A stretch of DNA of 64,000 nt from NCBI GenBank assembly GCA_948567375.1, contig OX419759.1, forward strand, positions 19,870,744 to 19,934,743, read 5' to 3'. Each line of letters starts with the position of its first letter. Positions within the stretch are counted from its first letter, which is position 1. Both the position numbers and the translations under genes were made by a program. This DNA is from Lunularia cruciata (taxonomy: Eukaryota > Streptophyta > Marchantiopsida > Lunulariales > Lunulariaceae). The notes beneath the pieces are model-generated. The model saw only the letters and a list, made by a program, of their open reading frames with translations, did not search any database and had not been told where the DNA came from. Below, piece after piece: positions 38,604 through 50,145 of the stretch.

Positions 38604-40323
38604 GTCTATCCAGAGGACGCGGCCCACGAAGACGGGAAATTTGCCCGCAAATGGAGGCAGGCTCTTGGACTCAAGTATCCAGTACACGGCAGGCCACAAG
38701 TGTGGCACCATCGGTCAATATTCTAGTGCAGTTCCACCTCCTTTACTGCTTAAAACTGGCTTGTCTTCATTTTCAATTTCCTCCCAGAAAGAGACATCCA
38801 CAATGGCGATTCACCTGCTCCCGCCCGTGCATAGGAGGCGCCCACATAGTATATAAGAAAACCTCTGGACACCGACTCAAAAACTGATAGAACTTTACAC
38901 TACTTTTCCAGCTTTCTTGGGCTCCACCCGGAACACGCATCAGTGACATGGAACGAGATTTTATTTCCTCCCTCTACCTTTGACGTAAAGAGTAGAAGAG
39001 GTTACGCGGACGAGGACCTAAGCGATTGTGAAATACGATTTTGAAACTGCACGGACCAAGCAAGTTGAATTCCAAACCATGTCTTCTAGATTCTTACACT
39101 GTTAGCTATGACCTCGGGTTCGAAAATAGCAAGCATTATGCACAATGTATATGATATATTTCAGAGATGGCACTAATGAGGACAAAGCTAATATTTAACT
39201 TGCTAGCTGCCACTACTATCCAGTTCGCATCACGGAATTATTCCCGTTTGATTAGAAGGTACCAATTCTTAAAAGTTTCTCTACGTTCTAAAACATGAGC
39301 AGAGAGAAATGGACAACGTTCAAAGCTCAGATACCTGATACATGATCTCTTAACTGAGAAGTGCTCATATAACTGGACATAGTCCCTGAACACTCTAGGA
39401 ACAGCGATCATCTCCAACAGGCGTAAACCACTGTGTGGATAGACGTCCAAAAAAAGACCAAGTCCAACACGTCTTTGTCAACGTTACTACGTCTCTTATC
39501 ACTATCCTCATCCAGGACAATAACAAGCACCTTCATGAAAATCCATGGAACGATGATGACTTACCGGGCACTTTGTGTGACAAACAGAGTCTACAAAAAG
39601 TACATCAAAAGCCTAGAAATCCAGAAATGAGTTCAATCATCAAAAGAGAAGAATCCAGCACTAGGATCTAGGGTGCGAATTCCCATGCAGGTCGAGCCCA
39701 TTCGAAACGAAAATTCTAAAGTAAAACGGGGGAGGAGACCTCCATATGATTACAGAGAAAATTGGTATTGCTCTAAGTCAGACGTATTTATCGAACTAAC
39801 AGAGATGTGCTCTTCCGGGAGCTCAAGCTCCTATTGCCCCCCCTAAGAATGAAAGGATAACCATATTTTTTCACATATCCTGCGAGAAAACGAGTCTGGA
39901 TAAGTCCATAGGATAAGCCAGCAATCCCCGCACTGAAAAGACCTTGTTCTTATCTGTTCCTCGGCAATCTGTTTATCAATCGTGCCATCCTGCTACGAAG
40001 AAGATGGGCGGTACGAAGGCAAAGCATTGAACAAAGAGCGACTAACGCCTGTGGGAAAGTGTGTTCGCATGGTTTACTAATTTGTTCTCTGCTACTGAAT
40101 CTTTGGAAACACTACGTGAGATATGCGAGCTGAAGCCGTTCGGAGAACGGAGGATTCAGAAGCCAATTTAGAAACAATATTGTTTACATGCAAAGTTGAG
40201 ATCGACCTTGACCATACTTGCTGAGCACAAGCGAATCACTCGTCGAGTGCATGTAAAACTCTGGACCAATTCAGGTAATCACAAAATCTAGGATCGCATT
40301 CAAGAGAAATACCTTTTGGACAA
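38604..40323. other. Region downstream of RPP1, mostly unassigned
   Basis: No recognised gene. A possible exon-like stretch lies at 39353-39537 on the minus strand (separate entry). The end next to 40324 probably includes the RPP1 3' UTR. Confidence 0.4.
39353..39537 (-). pseudogene. Exon-like unassigned coding remnant with frame slip
   Basis: On the minus strand, 39537 to about 39460 reads an acidic/basic stretch (LDEDSDKRRSNVDKDVLDLV). After a run of seven T, the next frame reads DVYPHSGLRLLEMIAVPRVF and then RDYVQLYEHFS before a possible donor (TCA|GTTAAG, near 39353). The two frames would join with one extra T, so this may be a decayed exon, a real frameshift or a sequencing slip. I cannot name the protein. 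Confidence 0.25.
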
Positions 40324-41248
40324 TCAGTCGAAGAGACTGAATCCCATATCGTCATCGCTCTCTTCCTTGGGTTCCTCCTGCATGAGCATAAACCAGCCAA
40401 CTCAGAATTTCATAACAAGCAGATAAGACTGCCTTCGTCTCGCACCTCAGGTGCAAGTCTTCAAGCCCAACTGGATACCTCATCCGGCTAGACGTGGACA
40501 TTCTATACGGATGAAAGCCCAGAGGGACAGTCTAGGTTTCTTACCTTCTTCTCCTCGACCTTCTCTGCTGCGGCGGGGGCAGCACCGCCTCCAGCAGATG
40601 GAGCGCTTACGGATACTGCACCACCACCACCTGCACATGATACATGAAAGGTGAGGTCACAATCGATCTTAAGGTCGGACGTCAACTTGGGCAGGAAAAT
40701 ACCCTCCTCACACTGTGTTCGACCCGTTATCAATATCAATTCAGCTGACGGATACAGTGCATGAAGAAACACCTCATCTTCACTTGTCAAGGGATATTAA
40801 AACAAAGAAAAAGAAGAGGCAAAAATACCTGATCCGACGTTGGTAATCAAGTCCTCAACGCTTCTCTTCTCCAAAAGCTTTGCAAAGAGACCGGGCCAGT
40901 AAGACTCAACAGGCACATTGGCGGCCTTGCACAAAGTAGCGATCTTCTCGGCCTGTGAATGCACATTATCGGCACATCATTCGTAAAGTTCTTTCCACAA
41001 AACGGTCGATAACTTGAATTCGACAGCAGGCAACCACAATTCCATCCAGTTTGAGGCAAGTCGACTATAAAACCTCCAGAGAAAATGAAACCAGAATCAC
41101 TTAAAAACTGACAATCCGGACCCTAAAACAAATCGATCTATACACATCACAAGATCACAAAGCGGATATTGTTTCGTACAGTGATGGGAATGCCATCATC
41201 AAACAAGATGAGGGCAGAGTAAGTGCAAGCAAGCTCGCTGCTAGACAT
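40324..41248 (-). CDS. RPP1: Cytosolic ribosomal stalk protein P1 (4 exons)
   Basis: Acidic 60S stalk protein that pairs with P2 on P0 and recruits GTPase translation factors. Exons on the minus strand: 41248-41180, 40952-40829, 40630-40545, 40377-40324. All junctions are GT-AG and in phase, giving 110 aa, the usual P1 length. It starts [20 protein letters not shown] and has the helical dimerisation domain (residues 1-64). An Ala/Gly/Pro hinge ([20 protein letters not shown]) and a Lys/Glu segment follow. The C-terminus ends [12 protein letters not shown], the diagnostic P-protein tail. No defects seen. Intron 1 is in the same place as in other plant P1 genes as far as I recall. Confidence 0.96.
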
Positions 41249-41377
41249 TTTCACAAATCGGATCGAGCACGGCTATGGCGATTGCAAATTGCAGGGGTGC
41301 GGATGGAGACGAGAAACGAACGCAGAATGCGAAAGAAGTTGCCCGATCGCAGCAGCTGGTTTTTGCCCTAGACCAGT

Positions 41378-41386
41378 TTAGGGTTT
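41378..41386 (-). promoter_or_regulatory. telo-box (AAACCCTAA) upstream of RPP1
   Basis: The plus strand reads TTAGGGTTT, i.e. AAACCCTAA on the coding strand, about 130 bp upstream of the RPP1 ATG. Telo-boxes are typical of plant ribosomal-protein promoters and 5' UTRs, so a regulatory role is plausible. It could lie in the promoter or in the transcribed leader. Confidence 0.6.
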
Positions 41387-41399
41387 CTTCGGGCAGCCC

Positions 41400-43980
<2,581 letters not shown>

Positions 43981-44076
43981 TCACAATATTGGTTTTACCA
44001 TGACTATCCAACACTCAGACCTTGTGGGTGGTTGTGTCAAAATATTTTGTAAGTACGGAGGCACATATAAGTAATT

Positions 44077-44131
44077 CCATTGCTCATCAAGTTCTTTGCT
44101 ATTGTATAGCAAAGAACTTGATGAGCAATGG
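44077..44131. repeat. Perfect 26-bp inverted repeat with 3-nt loop
   Basis: 44077-44102 is the exact reverse complement of 44106-44131, separated by TGT. The arms read CCATTGCTCATCAAGTTCTT(TGCTAT). Both strands read outward into the same short peptide (KELDEQW), so this is the centre of an inverted junction of a transposon fragment, not a terminator. It could form a cruciform. Confidence 0.9.
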
Positions 44132-44760
44132 CATTTATCTAGGATGCAAAATTTGACTACTTGTGGAAACTTTTTGCTTGTTGGAATGACAAAAATAGAT
44201 GTAGTTTTATCATTGATGATGACATCCACAATCATGAAATGTCCAATGAAATGTCAAGCCATCCAAGTGCGCAAAGGTTCATTGAAGCTACTAAGAAGTC
44301 AATCAACAAATTTGTAGTGGTTTGCATCACCATACACCAAATTTGAATGAAGTTGTACAAGTACACTTCAAACACACTTGGGATTGCTAAGATTGTGAAA
44401 AATGCCAAAGCTAAGCATATACACAAAATCTTTGAAGGTAGTTCTTCCAAGTGCTCTTGGATGATTTAAAAGAATATGGATTCCATCATGCTCTTTATTC
44501 TAATGAGAATGGCCATATCAAATACCTTTTCTTTGCCCATCTAGATTCCATTGGCCTTGCCAAGTAGAATCTTGATGGATTGTACCTATAGGAAAAATTC
44601 AAGATGCTTCAAGATGTATCTTCTACACTTAATTGTGCACAATATATCATTTATGATGTGTTTCATCCTCCTCAAAAGAGAAGACATTGGCGCATATCAA
44701 TGAGCTTTGGAAAAATTTCATAATCTAATTGGTGATATTGTTCTATCATGTGTATATACG
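44132..44760 (+). pseudogene. MULE / FAR1-type transposase remnant
   Basis: Conceptual translation around 44180-44300 reads DDDIHNHEMSNEMSSHPSAQ followed by RFIEATKKS, which resembles the FAR1-like DNA-binding region of Mutator-like transposases. From about 44450 it reads LDDLKEYGFHHALYSNENGH and then IKYLFFAHLDSI, matching the start of the MULE transposase core (...FFAH..S...). Near 44575 it reads LDGLY or, in another frame, MDCTYRKN, the D-C-T-Y-K-T-N block; near 44700 LEKFHNLIGDIVLSCVYT. Multiple frameshifts and stops. No terminal inverted repeats identified apart from the adjacent palindrome. Confidence 0.6.
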
Positions 44761-44761
44761 T

Positions 44762-45398
44762 TGCTACAAAACATACATTGTTGTGAACATCATACACTAT
44801 AGAAGCACAACTCACACATAACTCATACATGAACACTAAATTGCTACAATAATCAATTCTTCATCAAATCAAATCAACTTAAATCAGATCAATACTTGAT
44901 CATTCACTCAACAATCTACCAATAATTGGGCACTAATTATAATCAAACCAAACCCACTCTAGCTAAGAGACTTTAGGTGACGCTTGTTGGCTTTCTATCC
45001 ACCATAGCAAAGAACTCAAAGGCTCAACATCAAAAAAGTGAGCTTTTTGGAGCTACAATTTGAAGGTATACCTTTGATTTCAAACCTAGGTCTCCAACCC
45101 TAACAATCTTGCTAACGGCATAACCAATGATACGAATGGTGCAAGTGATAGTGGGTCCTACCATGTGATCAATACTCCAAACATGAAATCTAACTGTCAA
45201 CAAGTAATTTATGAGTAACTACCAAAATACCTTTGACTACCAACACTACTACTCTAGTGTTTGAGCAATCTAGCTTTGACACCAAAAATTTAATGATAGT
45301 TTTTGTACATATATACATTGCTACACAACATACATAGTTGTCAACATCATACACTATAGAAGCACAACTCACACATAAGTCATACATGAACACTAAAA
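44762..45398. repeat. Direct repeat pair of about 88 bp
   Basis: The same segment (AACATCATACACTATAGAAG then CACAACTCACACATAA(C/G)TCA, then TACATGAACACTAAA) occurs at about 44762-44853 and 45313-45398, same orientation. The pair brackets the LTR-like block of the minus-strand retroelement, so it may reflect a duplicated terminal segment or unequal recombination. Confidence 0.75.
44880..45281 (-). repeat. LTR-like block of the DNMT-bearing element
   Basis: The minus strand from 45281 (TGTCAAAGCTAGATTGCTC) matches the plus strand from 57719 (TGTCACATCTAGATTGCTC) over about 400 bp. Shared phrases include TTAGGGTT, 'gagctcactt...ttgatgttgagcctt', 'tatggtggatag' and CTTAGCTAGAGT. The TG start and position after the coding region suggest the 3' LTR of the minus element and the 5' LTR of the plus element. 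The inner LTR boundary is not clear. Confidence 0.55.
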
Positions 45399-45577
45399 TG
45401 CAATAATTGCCTCCCTAGTAGGCAATTAGGTTCCTCTATCTCTAAATAACCATCTACTCCATGTATATAGTACACCCTATAGTGGGCAAAGATCAAGAAG
45501 TAGGTGCTATCAAGCCCCATCATTAATCAATCACCTATATGCAATCTATACCATATAATCGGTAAACTAGATATAGA

Positions 45578-45718
45578 TCAAGTACATCTAGGACATAACC
45601 ACTATCCTTGAGGAACCACCATGAGGGGAGGAGTCAAACATGCCATATGCCATACTCTCAAATAGTTATCACATACTAACATAGTAGTAGCTCTACCAAA
45701 AGAGCTACATAACATACA
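45578..45718 (-). pseudogene. PHD-finger-like module at polyprotein C-terminus
   Basis: Minus-strand translation from 45718 reads CMLCSSFGRATTMLVCDNYL, then RVWHMACLTPPLMVVPQG, a stop (TAG), WLCPRCT and a terminal TGA. The ligand spacing is C-x2-C-x11-C-x2-(Y)-x4-H-x2-C-x16-C-x2-C, with the PHD-typical Trp two residues before the last Cys pair (W-x-C-P-x-C). It differs from a C4HC3 PHD finger only in the fourth ligand (Cys to Tyr, TGT to TAT) and one internal stop, both explicable by G-to-A or C-to-T transitions. PHD fingers read histone H3 tails; here the module would follow integrase, a position where chromoviruses carry chromodomains. The decayed copy is non-functional. Confidence 0.7.
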
Positions 45719-45999
45719 CTATAAGCTTGCACGTAGAAGTGCCAAGCTTGGGTCCATAATACCATCAATGTTTGGGAGGTGGCATGGTGCACAATTTTAC
45801 ACATAATCCTTCCAAACAACGCCATCATGTCCTTCCAACACAAGGACTCTAGAAGGCAAAACCTTGCACACTCTCAAGATAGTGTGGCATGTTGTAACAT
45901 CAAGTGTCATTGGTGTTGTTTGCTATAGATACACATAGTCACTTGGATGAAATTGAAGGACCAAGGGTCTATAACATTCTCCTTAAATAGTAGCATAAG

Positions 46000-46467
46000 A
46001 TAAAGTATCCCTATGATAAGCAATCACCAAGTTCTCAAAGGCCATCGACATCACTTTCCAAAAGATCTCTATCTATTGAGAACATGCGCTCACCCATATA
46101 TCTAGATCATCCAAGTCCAAAACTATAGTAGCATCTCAACAAATGGCTGTAGGTAAATTAGATCTTGTCCATAGAGTAGAAATTAAGGAGAGAAGGAGGC
46201 TTGCCAGCTGAACCGATAGCCCATGGCCAACCAAGTTAATTTAGAGATCTTAATCTCCCAAGTGTCCTCTCTACAAACTATATTTTTGCAATCCTCTCTT
46301 CATTGTTTGAACCACTCTCTCTGCTAAACCATCTGCCTCAAGGTGATCTTGAGAGGTAGTATGATGATTAATGAAAGCCTTGTCACACAAGACTTGAAAC
46401 TCTCCCAAGAACTTTGTACCCTAATCAATCAAAACCTCAACTAGTGCACCAAATTGACTAAGAACCC
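46000..46467 (-). pseudogene. Integrase, second part (DNMT-bearing element)
   Basis: Minus strand from 46467: VLSQFGALVEVLI, D, stop, GTKFLGEFQVLCDKAFINHH, then TTSQDHLEADGLAERVVQTM and KRGLQKYSL. This matches the Ty3/gypsy integrase core including the second catalytic Asp (VLID) and the glutamate block (EADGLAERVVQT). It directly continues the part at 52126-52420, split by the chromovirus. Downstream sequence to 45.72 kb is decayed and probably the integrase C-terminal region. Confidence 0.75.
46463..46467. repeat. Target-site duplication AACCC, left copy
   Basis: AACCC lies immediately before the 5' LTR and again at 52121-52125 immediately after the 3' LTR. This is the 5-bp duplication expected of Ty3/gypsy integration. 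Confidence 0.9.
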
Positions 46468-46542
46468 TGTAACAATATGGAGTTTAGCGACAAAGTTAGT
46501 TGGGCTCACAAAGTAACACATAAGACAAATTAGCCTAGAATA

Positions 46543-46760
46543 TTCTAGAAGTATCTAGGAAGCTTCTTGGGAAGCTTCCCGATTAGCTTAGCTTGCATCT
46601 TAAGTAAGTAGCTTCTAGAAGGAAGCTTCTAGAAGCTTCCAACTAGCTAAGCTTGCACGCCAAGTAGGCGGCTTCTAGAAGGAAGCTTCTTGAGAAGCTT
46701 CCTAGTTAACTTGGCTTGCACTCTAAGAAAGCGGCTTGAGGAAGCTTCTTGAGAAGCTTC
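46543..46760 (+). promoter_or_regulatory. Array of GAAnnTTC heat-shock-element-like modules
   Basis: Repeated alternating GAA/TTC units. TTCTAGAA occurs at 46543, 46613 and 46673. A perfect four-unit site GAAGCTTCTAGAAGCTTC spans 46622-46639. Pairs of GAAGCTTC spaced by four bases lie at 46559/46571, 46682/46694 and 46741/46753. Heat-shock factors bind nGAAnnTTCnnGAAn arrays; the array ends about 20 bp upstream of the TATA-like box. In the 3' LTR (51770-51987) the first site has changed to TTCCGGAA, still matching TTCnnGAA. Confidence 0.65.
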
Positions 46761-46781
46761 TCAAGGGCCTTGTATGCTACC

Positions 46782-46789
46782 TTTAAATA
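46782..46789 (+). promoter_or_regulatory. TATA-like box in 5' LTR
   Basis: TTTAAATA, the only TATA-like motif in the LTR, about 20 bp after the last GAAGCTTC unit. The equivalent in the 3' LTR is unchanged. Confidence 0.5.
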
Positions 46790-46893
46790 CCAAAGCCAAA
46801 GCTCATGCTAGGCATTTGGAGTTTTCTCTCATTCAAGTGTCCCAATGTGAGTTTCCATTCTCCTATTTCTCTCCTCAGATTCGGTCTTTTACA

Positions 46894-46907
46894 TTGGTAT
46901 CAGAGCA
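46894..46907 (+). promoter_or_regulatory. Primer binding site, initiator Met-tRNA
   Basis: TTGGTATCAGAGCA immediately after the 5' LTR. TGGTATCAGAGC is the usual complement of the 3' end of plant initiator tRNA-Met, used by most plant gypsy and copia elements. Confidence 0.88.
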
Positions 46908-47164
46908 CAAATGGGATAGATGGAATTTGTGGACCACCAAATCCACTTCCACCAAACCATTGGGACCTTCATGTCCAGATATTACCAAATCATCGTTTCA
47001 CACAATTCATCACCTCGCGCTTTGGGTAGGATTTTCTACATATGATCACCGTGTCAGAGTAACCCTTGATACTTCCAGTTGTAACTTATGGAAAATGGTG
47101 GACATGTTGTATCTATGTATTAATCAACTAGATAAATTGAGTGTAGTGGAATAGAGTAGTAGGG

Positions 47165-48055
47165 ATGGCGGCAATACCGGATGTTATCCTTGCAATGCAA
47201 CAACAAATTGAGCATCTTACTCGATTGTTGGATGTACAAGACCAGCAATGACGAGAACAGATAGATAGAGCACCAGTTCGAGATGGAGAAGATTGCATTC
47301 GATTTCCAAAACCCAAGGTGTTTGAAGGCAAGAATCTTCCAAGCACAGTGGAGAATTTTGTGTTTGATTGCGAATGTTACTTTGAAGCCACCAATCTTCA
47401 AGACGAGCGGAAACAAATTCTCTTGGCTTCTAGCTAATTGGATGGTGTGGCAAAACTTTGGTGGCAATTTCAAGTAGAAAGAGCTGAATGACAAATTGTT
47501 ACACCGATTTTGACATGGGTAGAATTCAAAGATGCAATACTTGGTCGATTTCAAATGATAAATGCCACCCGAGCCACACAAGATAAATTGGCAGAGTTGA
47601 GGCAGATTGGCTCAATGAGAAGCTACATCACACAATTTCAGAACATCATCATGCAAATTCTAGATATCCAAGAAGGTGAAGTTCTGGATCAATTTGTGCA
47701 AGGATTGAAGTCATGAACCAAATTGGAGGTGACCATGCGGGAGCCACAAAACGTAGAAGAAGCTATGCAATTGGCTGAGCGTTTTGATTCCTTGGTTGCA
47801 ACAAATTGGTCTCAACCTCGACCTGCACAAAGCCTACCAGTACACTACGCACGAGTGGAAGAACCAGTACCAATGGAGATTGATGCTATCTAATGAAGAC
47901 CACTTGGCACAGCAGATAGAGAAAGATTACGACCAAATGGAGGTTGCTTTTATTGTCGCCAAGTTGGACATCGCATTGCTGAATGTCCACTTAGGAATAG
48001 GCAATCTCGACAAGTTGCCCAGATGGAGTTTGTGGAAAAGAATGATCAGGGAAAC
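47165..48055 (+). pseudogene. gag of the chromovirus, with CCHC zinc knuckle
   Basis: One frame from ATG 47165 (MAAIPDVILAMQQQIEHL) runs to the knuckle but is broken by stops, the first TGA at 47249 after DQQ. It continues through FPKPKVFEGKNLPSTVENFV (typical plant gypsy capsid start), WVEFKDAILGRF and 'LRQIGSMRSYITQF' with further stops. The CCHC knuckle CFYCRQVGHRIAEC is at 47945-47986, still in the starting frame. Stops fit CGA, CAA, CAG or TGG changed by transitions. Confidence 0.85.
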
Positions 48056-48096
48056 AAAGAATCCCAGTAGGAGATTTCGAGCCGCCTATTGGGAGC

Positions 48097-49988
48097 TTGA
48101 TTAGTTCCAATGGGATTGAAGGCTCAAACTATGCAAGTTTGCTTCACTTGCAAGGTACGATATCTAATTGGAGTTGTAGGATTTTGGTTGATTTTGGAAG
48201 TTCAGAGAATTGCATGTCTATGCAAGTAGCAAAGGAATTGAGCATTCCTATCAAGCCAGTGATTGGAAGTAGTTTGATGATGGCGGATGGTAGAAAAGGT
48301 TCTGCATTCCGCACCTTGCATCCTGTTACCTTCAAGATTGGGAAGGAGTATTTGGAGTGTATGAGGTTTGTAGTGGCACCTTTACACTATGATATCATTC
48401 TGGGTCTACCTTGGCTTGAACATCATAAGGTTCAATTCGATTGGACCCGACGTCAAATTCAAGTACAACACCAAGGTAGGAATTTCCTATTAGGTTGTCT
48501 GGCACCTCTGAGTAAGACACCTAAGAATAGTCAGTCCCAAGATGTGAGTTTGTTAAGAAGGCAACCATAGAGCAAATCTGGAAGGGAGATGAGTCCCAAG
48601 ATGGAAAGTTTGCCAGGAAAGCAACCATGGAGCAAGCTTGGAAGAGAGATGAGTCCCTAGAATGGAAGTTTGTTAATGAAGCAGCCATAGAGCAAGCTTT
48701 GGAGGAAGATAAGTTTATATTTGCGGTGTGGATCAAGCCGATTGCACAAGAACAATCTGAGGAGGGCCAAGTGCCGCATCAAGCAACGGTTGATTGGATA
48801 GTTCAAGAGTTTGTATATGTGTTTCCGGATGATCTGCCAAAGGGATTACCCTCTGATCAAGGTATGCCCTTCAAGATCGAGTTATTGCCAGGGAGTACTC
48901 TAGTGAGTAGACCAATCTATCGGCTCTCACCAAAGGAGTTGGAGGAGTTGCGAACAACACTTACAAAGTTGTTGGAGAAGGATTTCATACGACATAGTAC
49001 CTCTCCGTGGGAAGCACCGGTACTATTTGTTCCAAAGAAAGATGGAGGACTTTGTTTCTGTATTGATTACCATGGGTTCAATAAGCAAACTGTGAAGAAT
49101 GCATATCCCTTGCCTCGGATTGATGACCTGCTTGATCAATTAAGTGGAGCACGCTACTTTTCCAATCTAGATCTTTGTAGCGGCTATTGGCAAATTCCTA
49201 TTGAAGGAGAGGACGTGCAAAAGACTACCTTTTGCACAAGGTATGGACATTTTGAGTGGAGAGTTCTACCTTTTGGACTCACTAATGCTCCAGCAGTCTT
49301 CATGGATCAGATGCATTGGGTGTTGGAGGGACTATTGGATCAGTCCATGGTAGTGTCCTTAGATGATATCTTAATCTATAATAGGACAGAAGCAGAACAC
49401 AAGAATCATGTGCGAGAAGTCCTAAGACAACTAAGACAGTGGAAATTTTACTACAAGAAGTCAAAGTGTGCTTTTTGGCAGAAGGAGGTTACCTTCTTGG
49501 GTCATAAGATCTCATCAGAGGGGATCAAGATAGAAGAAGAGAAGATCAAGGCCATTACTGATTGGCCTACCCCGAAAGATGCTACTGAAGTGCAAACATT
49601 CAATGGATTGGCTAGTTTTTACCAACGGTTCATCCACTATTATGCTCACGTGGTTGCACCATTGACTGACCTCTTGGGAAAGAACTCGAGCTTCCAATGG
49701 ACTACCAAGCATGAAGAAGCATTCCAAAAGTTAAAGCATATGGTGTCTTCAAGACCCATTCTTCAACCATATGATCCTCAACTACCTTGTGTGGTTGATT
49801 TTGATGCTTCTAACTTTGCAATTGGAGCTGTGTTGCAACAAGAATTTCCAGATGGACTACATCCTATTGCCTTTGTGTCTTGCCGACTAAATACAACTGA
49901 AAAAATTACTTTGCGTGAGATTGGGAACAACTTGCAATGGTATATGCCACCAAGGTATGGAGGCATTATCTCTTGGGGAAAGAAGTGA
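48097..49988 (+). pseudogene. Protease, reverse transcriptase and RNase H of the chromovirus
   Basis: Protease: ILVDFGSSENCMSMQVAKEL (about 48180-48240); the catalytic D-S/T-G reads D-F-G, a likely inactivating change. A stop at 48568-48570 and a frame change follow. RT is open from 48627 to 49988: FIRHSTSPWEAPVLFVPKKD, YPLPRIDDLLDQLSGARYFS, WRVLPFGLTNAPAVF, and the catalytic VVSLDDILIYN (the usual F/Y-x-D-D with both Asp kept). RNase H starts DASNFAIGAVLQQE and breaks at 49986. The remainder (FDIKLEYKPGWFHVNPDALS, about 50080-50145) continues after frame changes. Confidence 0.9.
48535..48720 (+). repeat. Three imperfect 60-bp tandem repeats between PR and RT
   Basis: The phrase GCA(A/G)CCAT(A/G)GAGCAA recurs at about 48560, 48620 and 48680, each followed by a GGAA/GGAG...GATGAGTCCC-like stretch. 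The repeat falls in the linker between protease and RT, where the reading frame also changes. Confidence 0.75.
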
Positions 49989-50145
49989 TCATGCAAACTG
50001 ATCACAAGCCATTATTGCAAACCTTACACCTAGAGCACATGAAGAGTCGACATCATTGATAGGAAGAGCAACTCCAATTTTTTGACATCAAACTTGAGTA
50101 CAAACCAGGTTGGTTCCATGTCAACCCGGATGCTCTATCACAACG

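Larger units (their letters stand above)
46468..46893 (+). repeat. 5' LTR of the chromovirus
   Basis: 426 bp. U3 contains the heat-shock-element-like array (46543-46760) followed by a TATA-like TTTAAATA at 46782-46789. The end TCTTTTACA is followed directly by the primer binding site. Confidence 0.93.
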
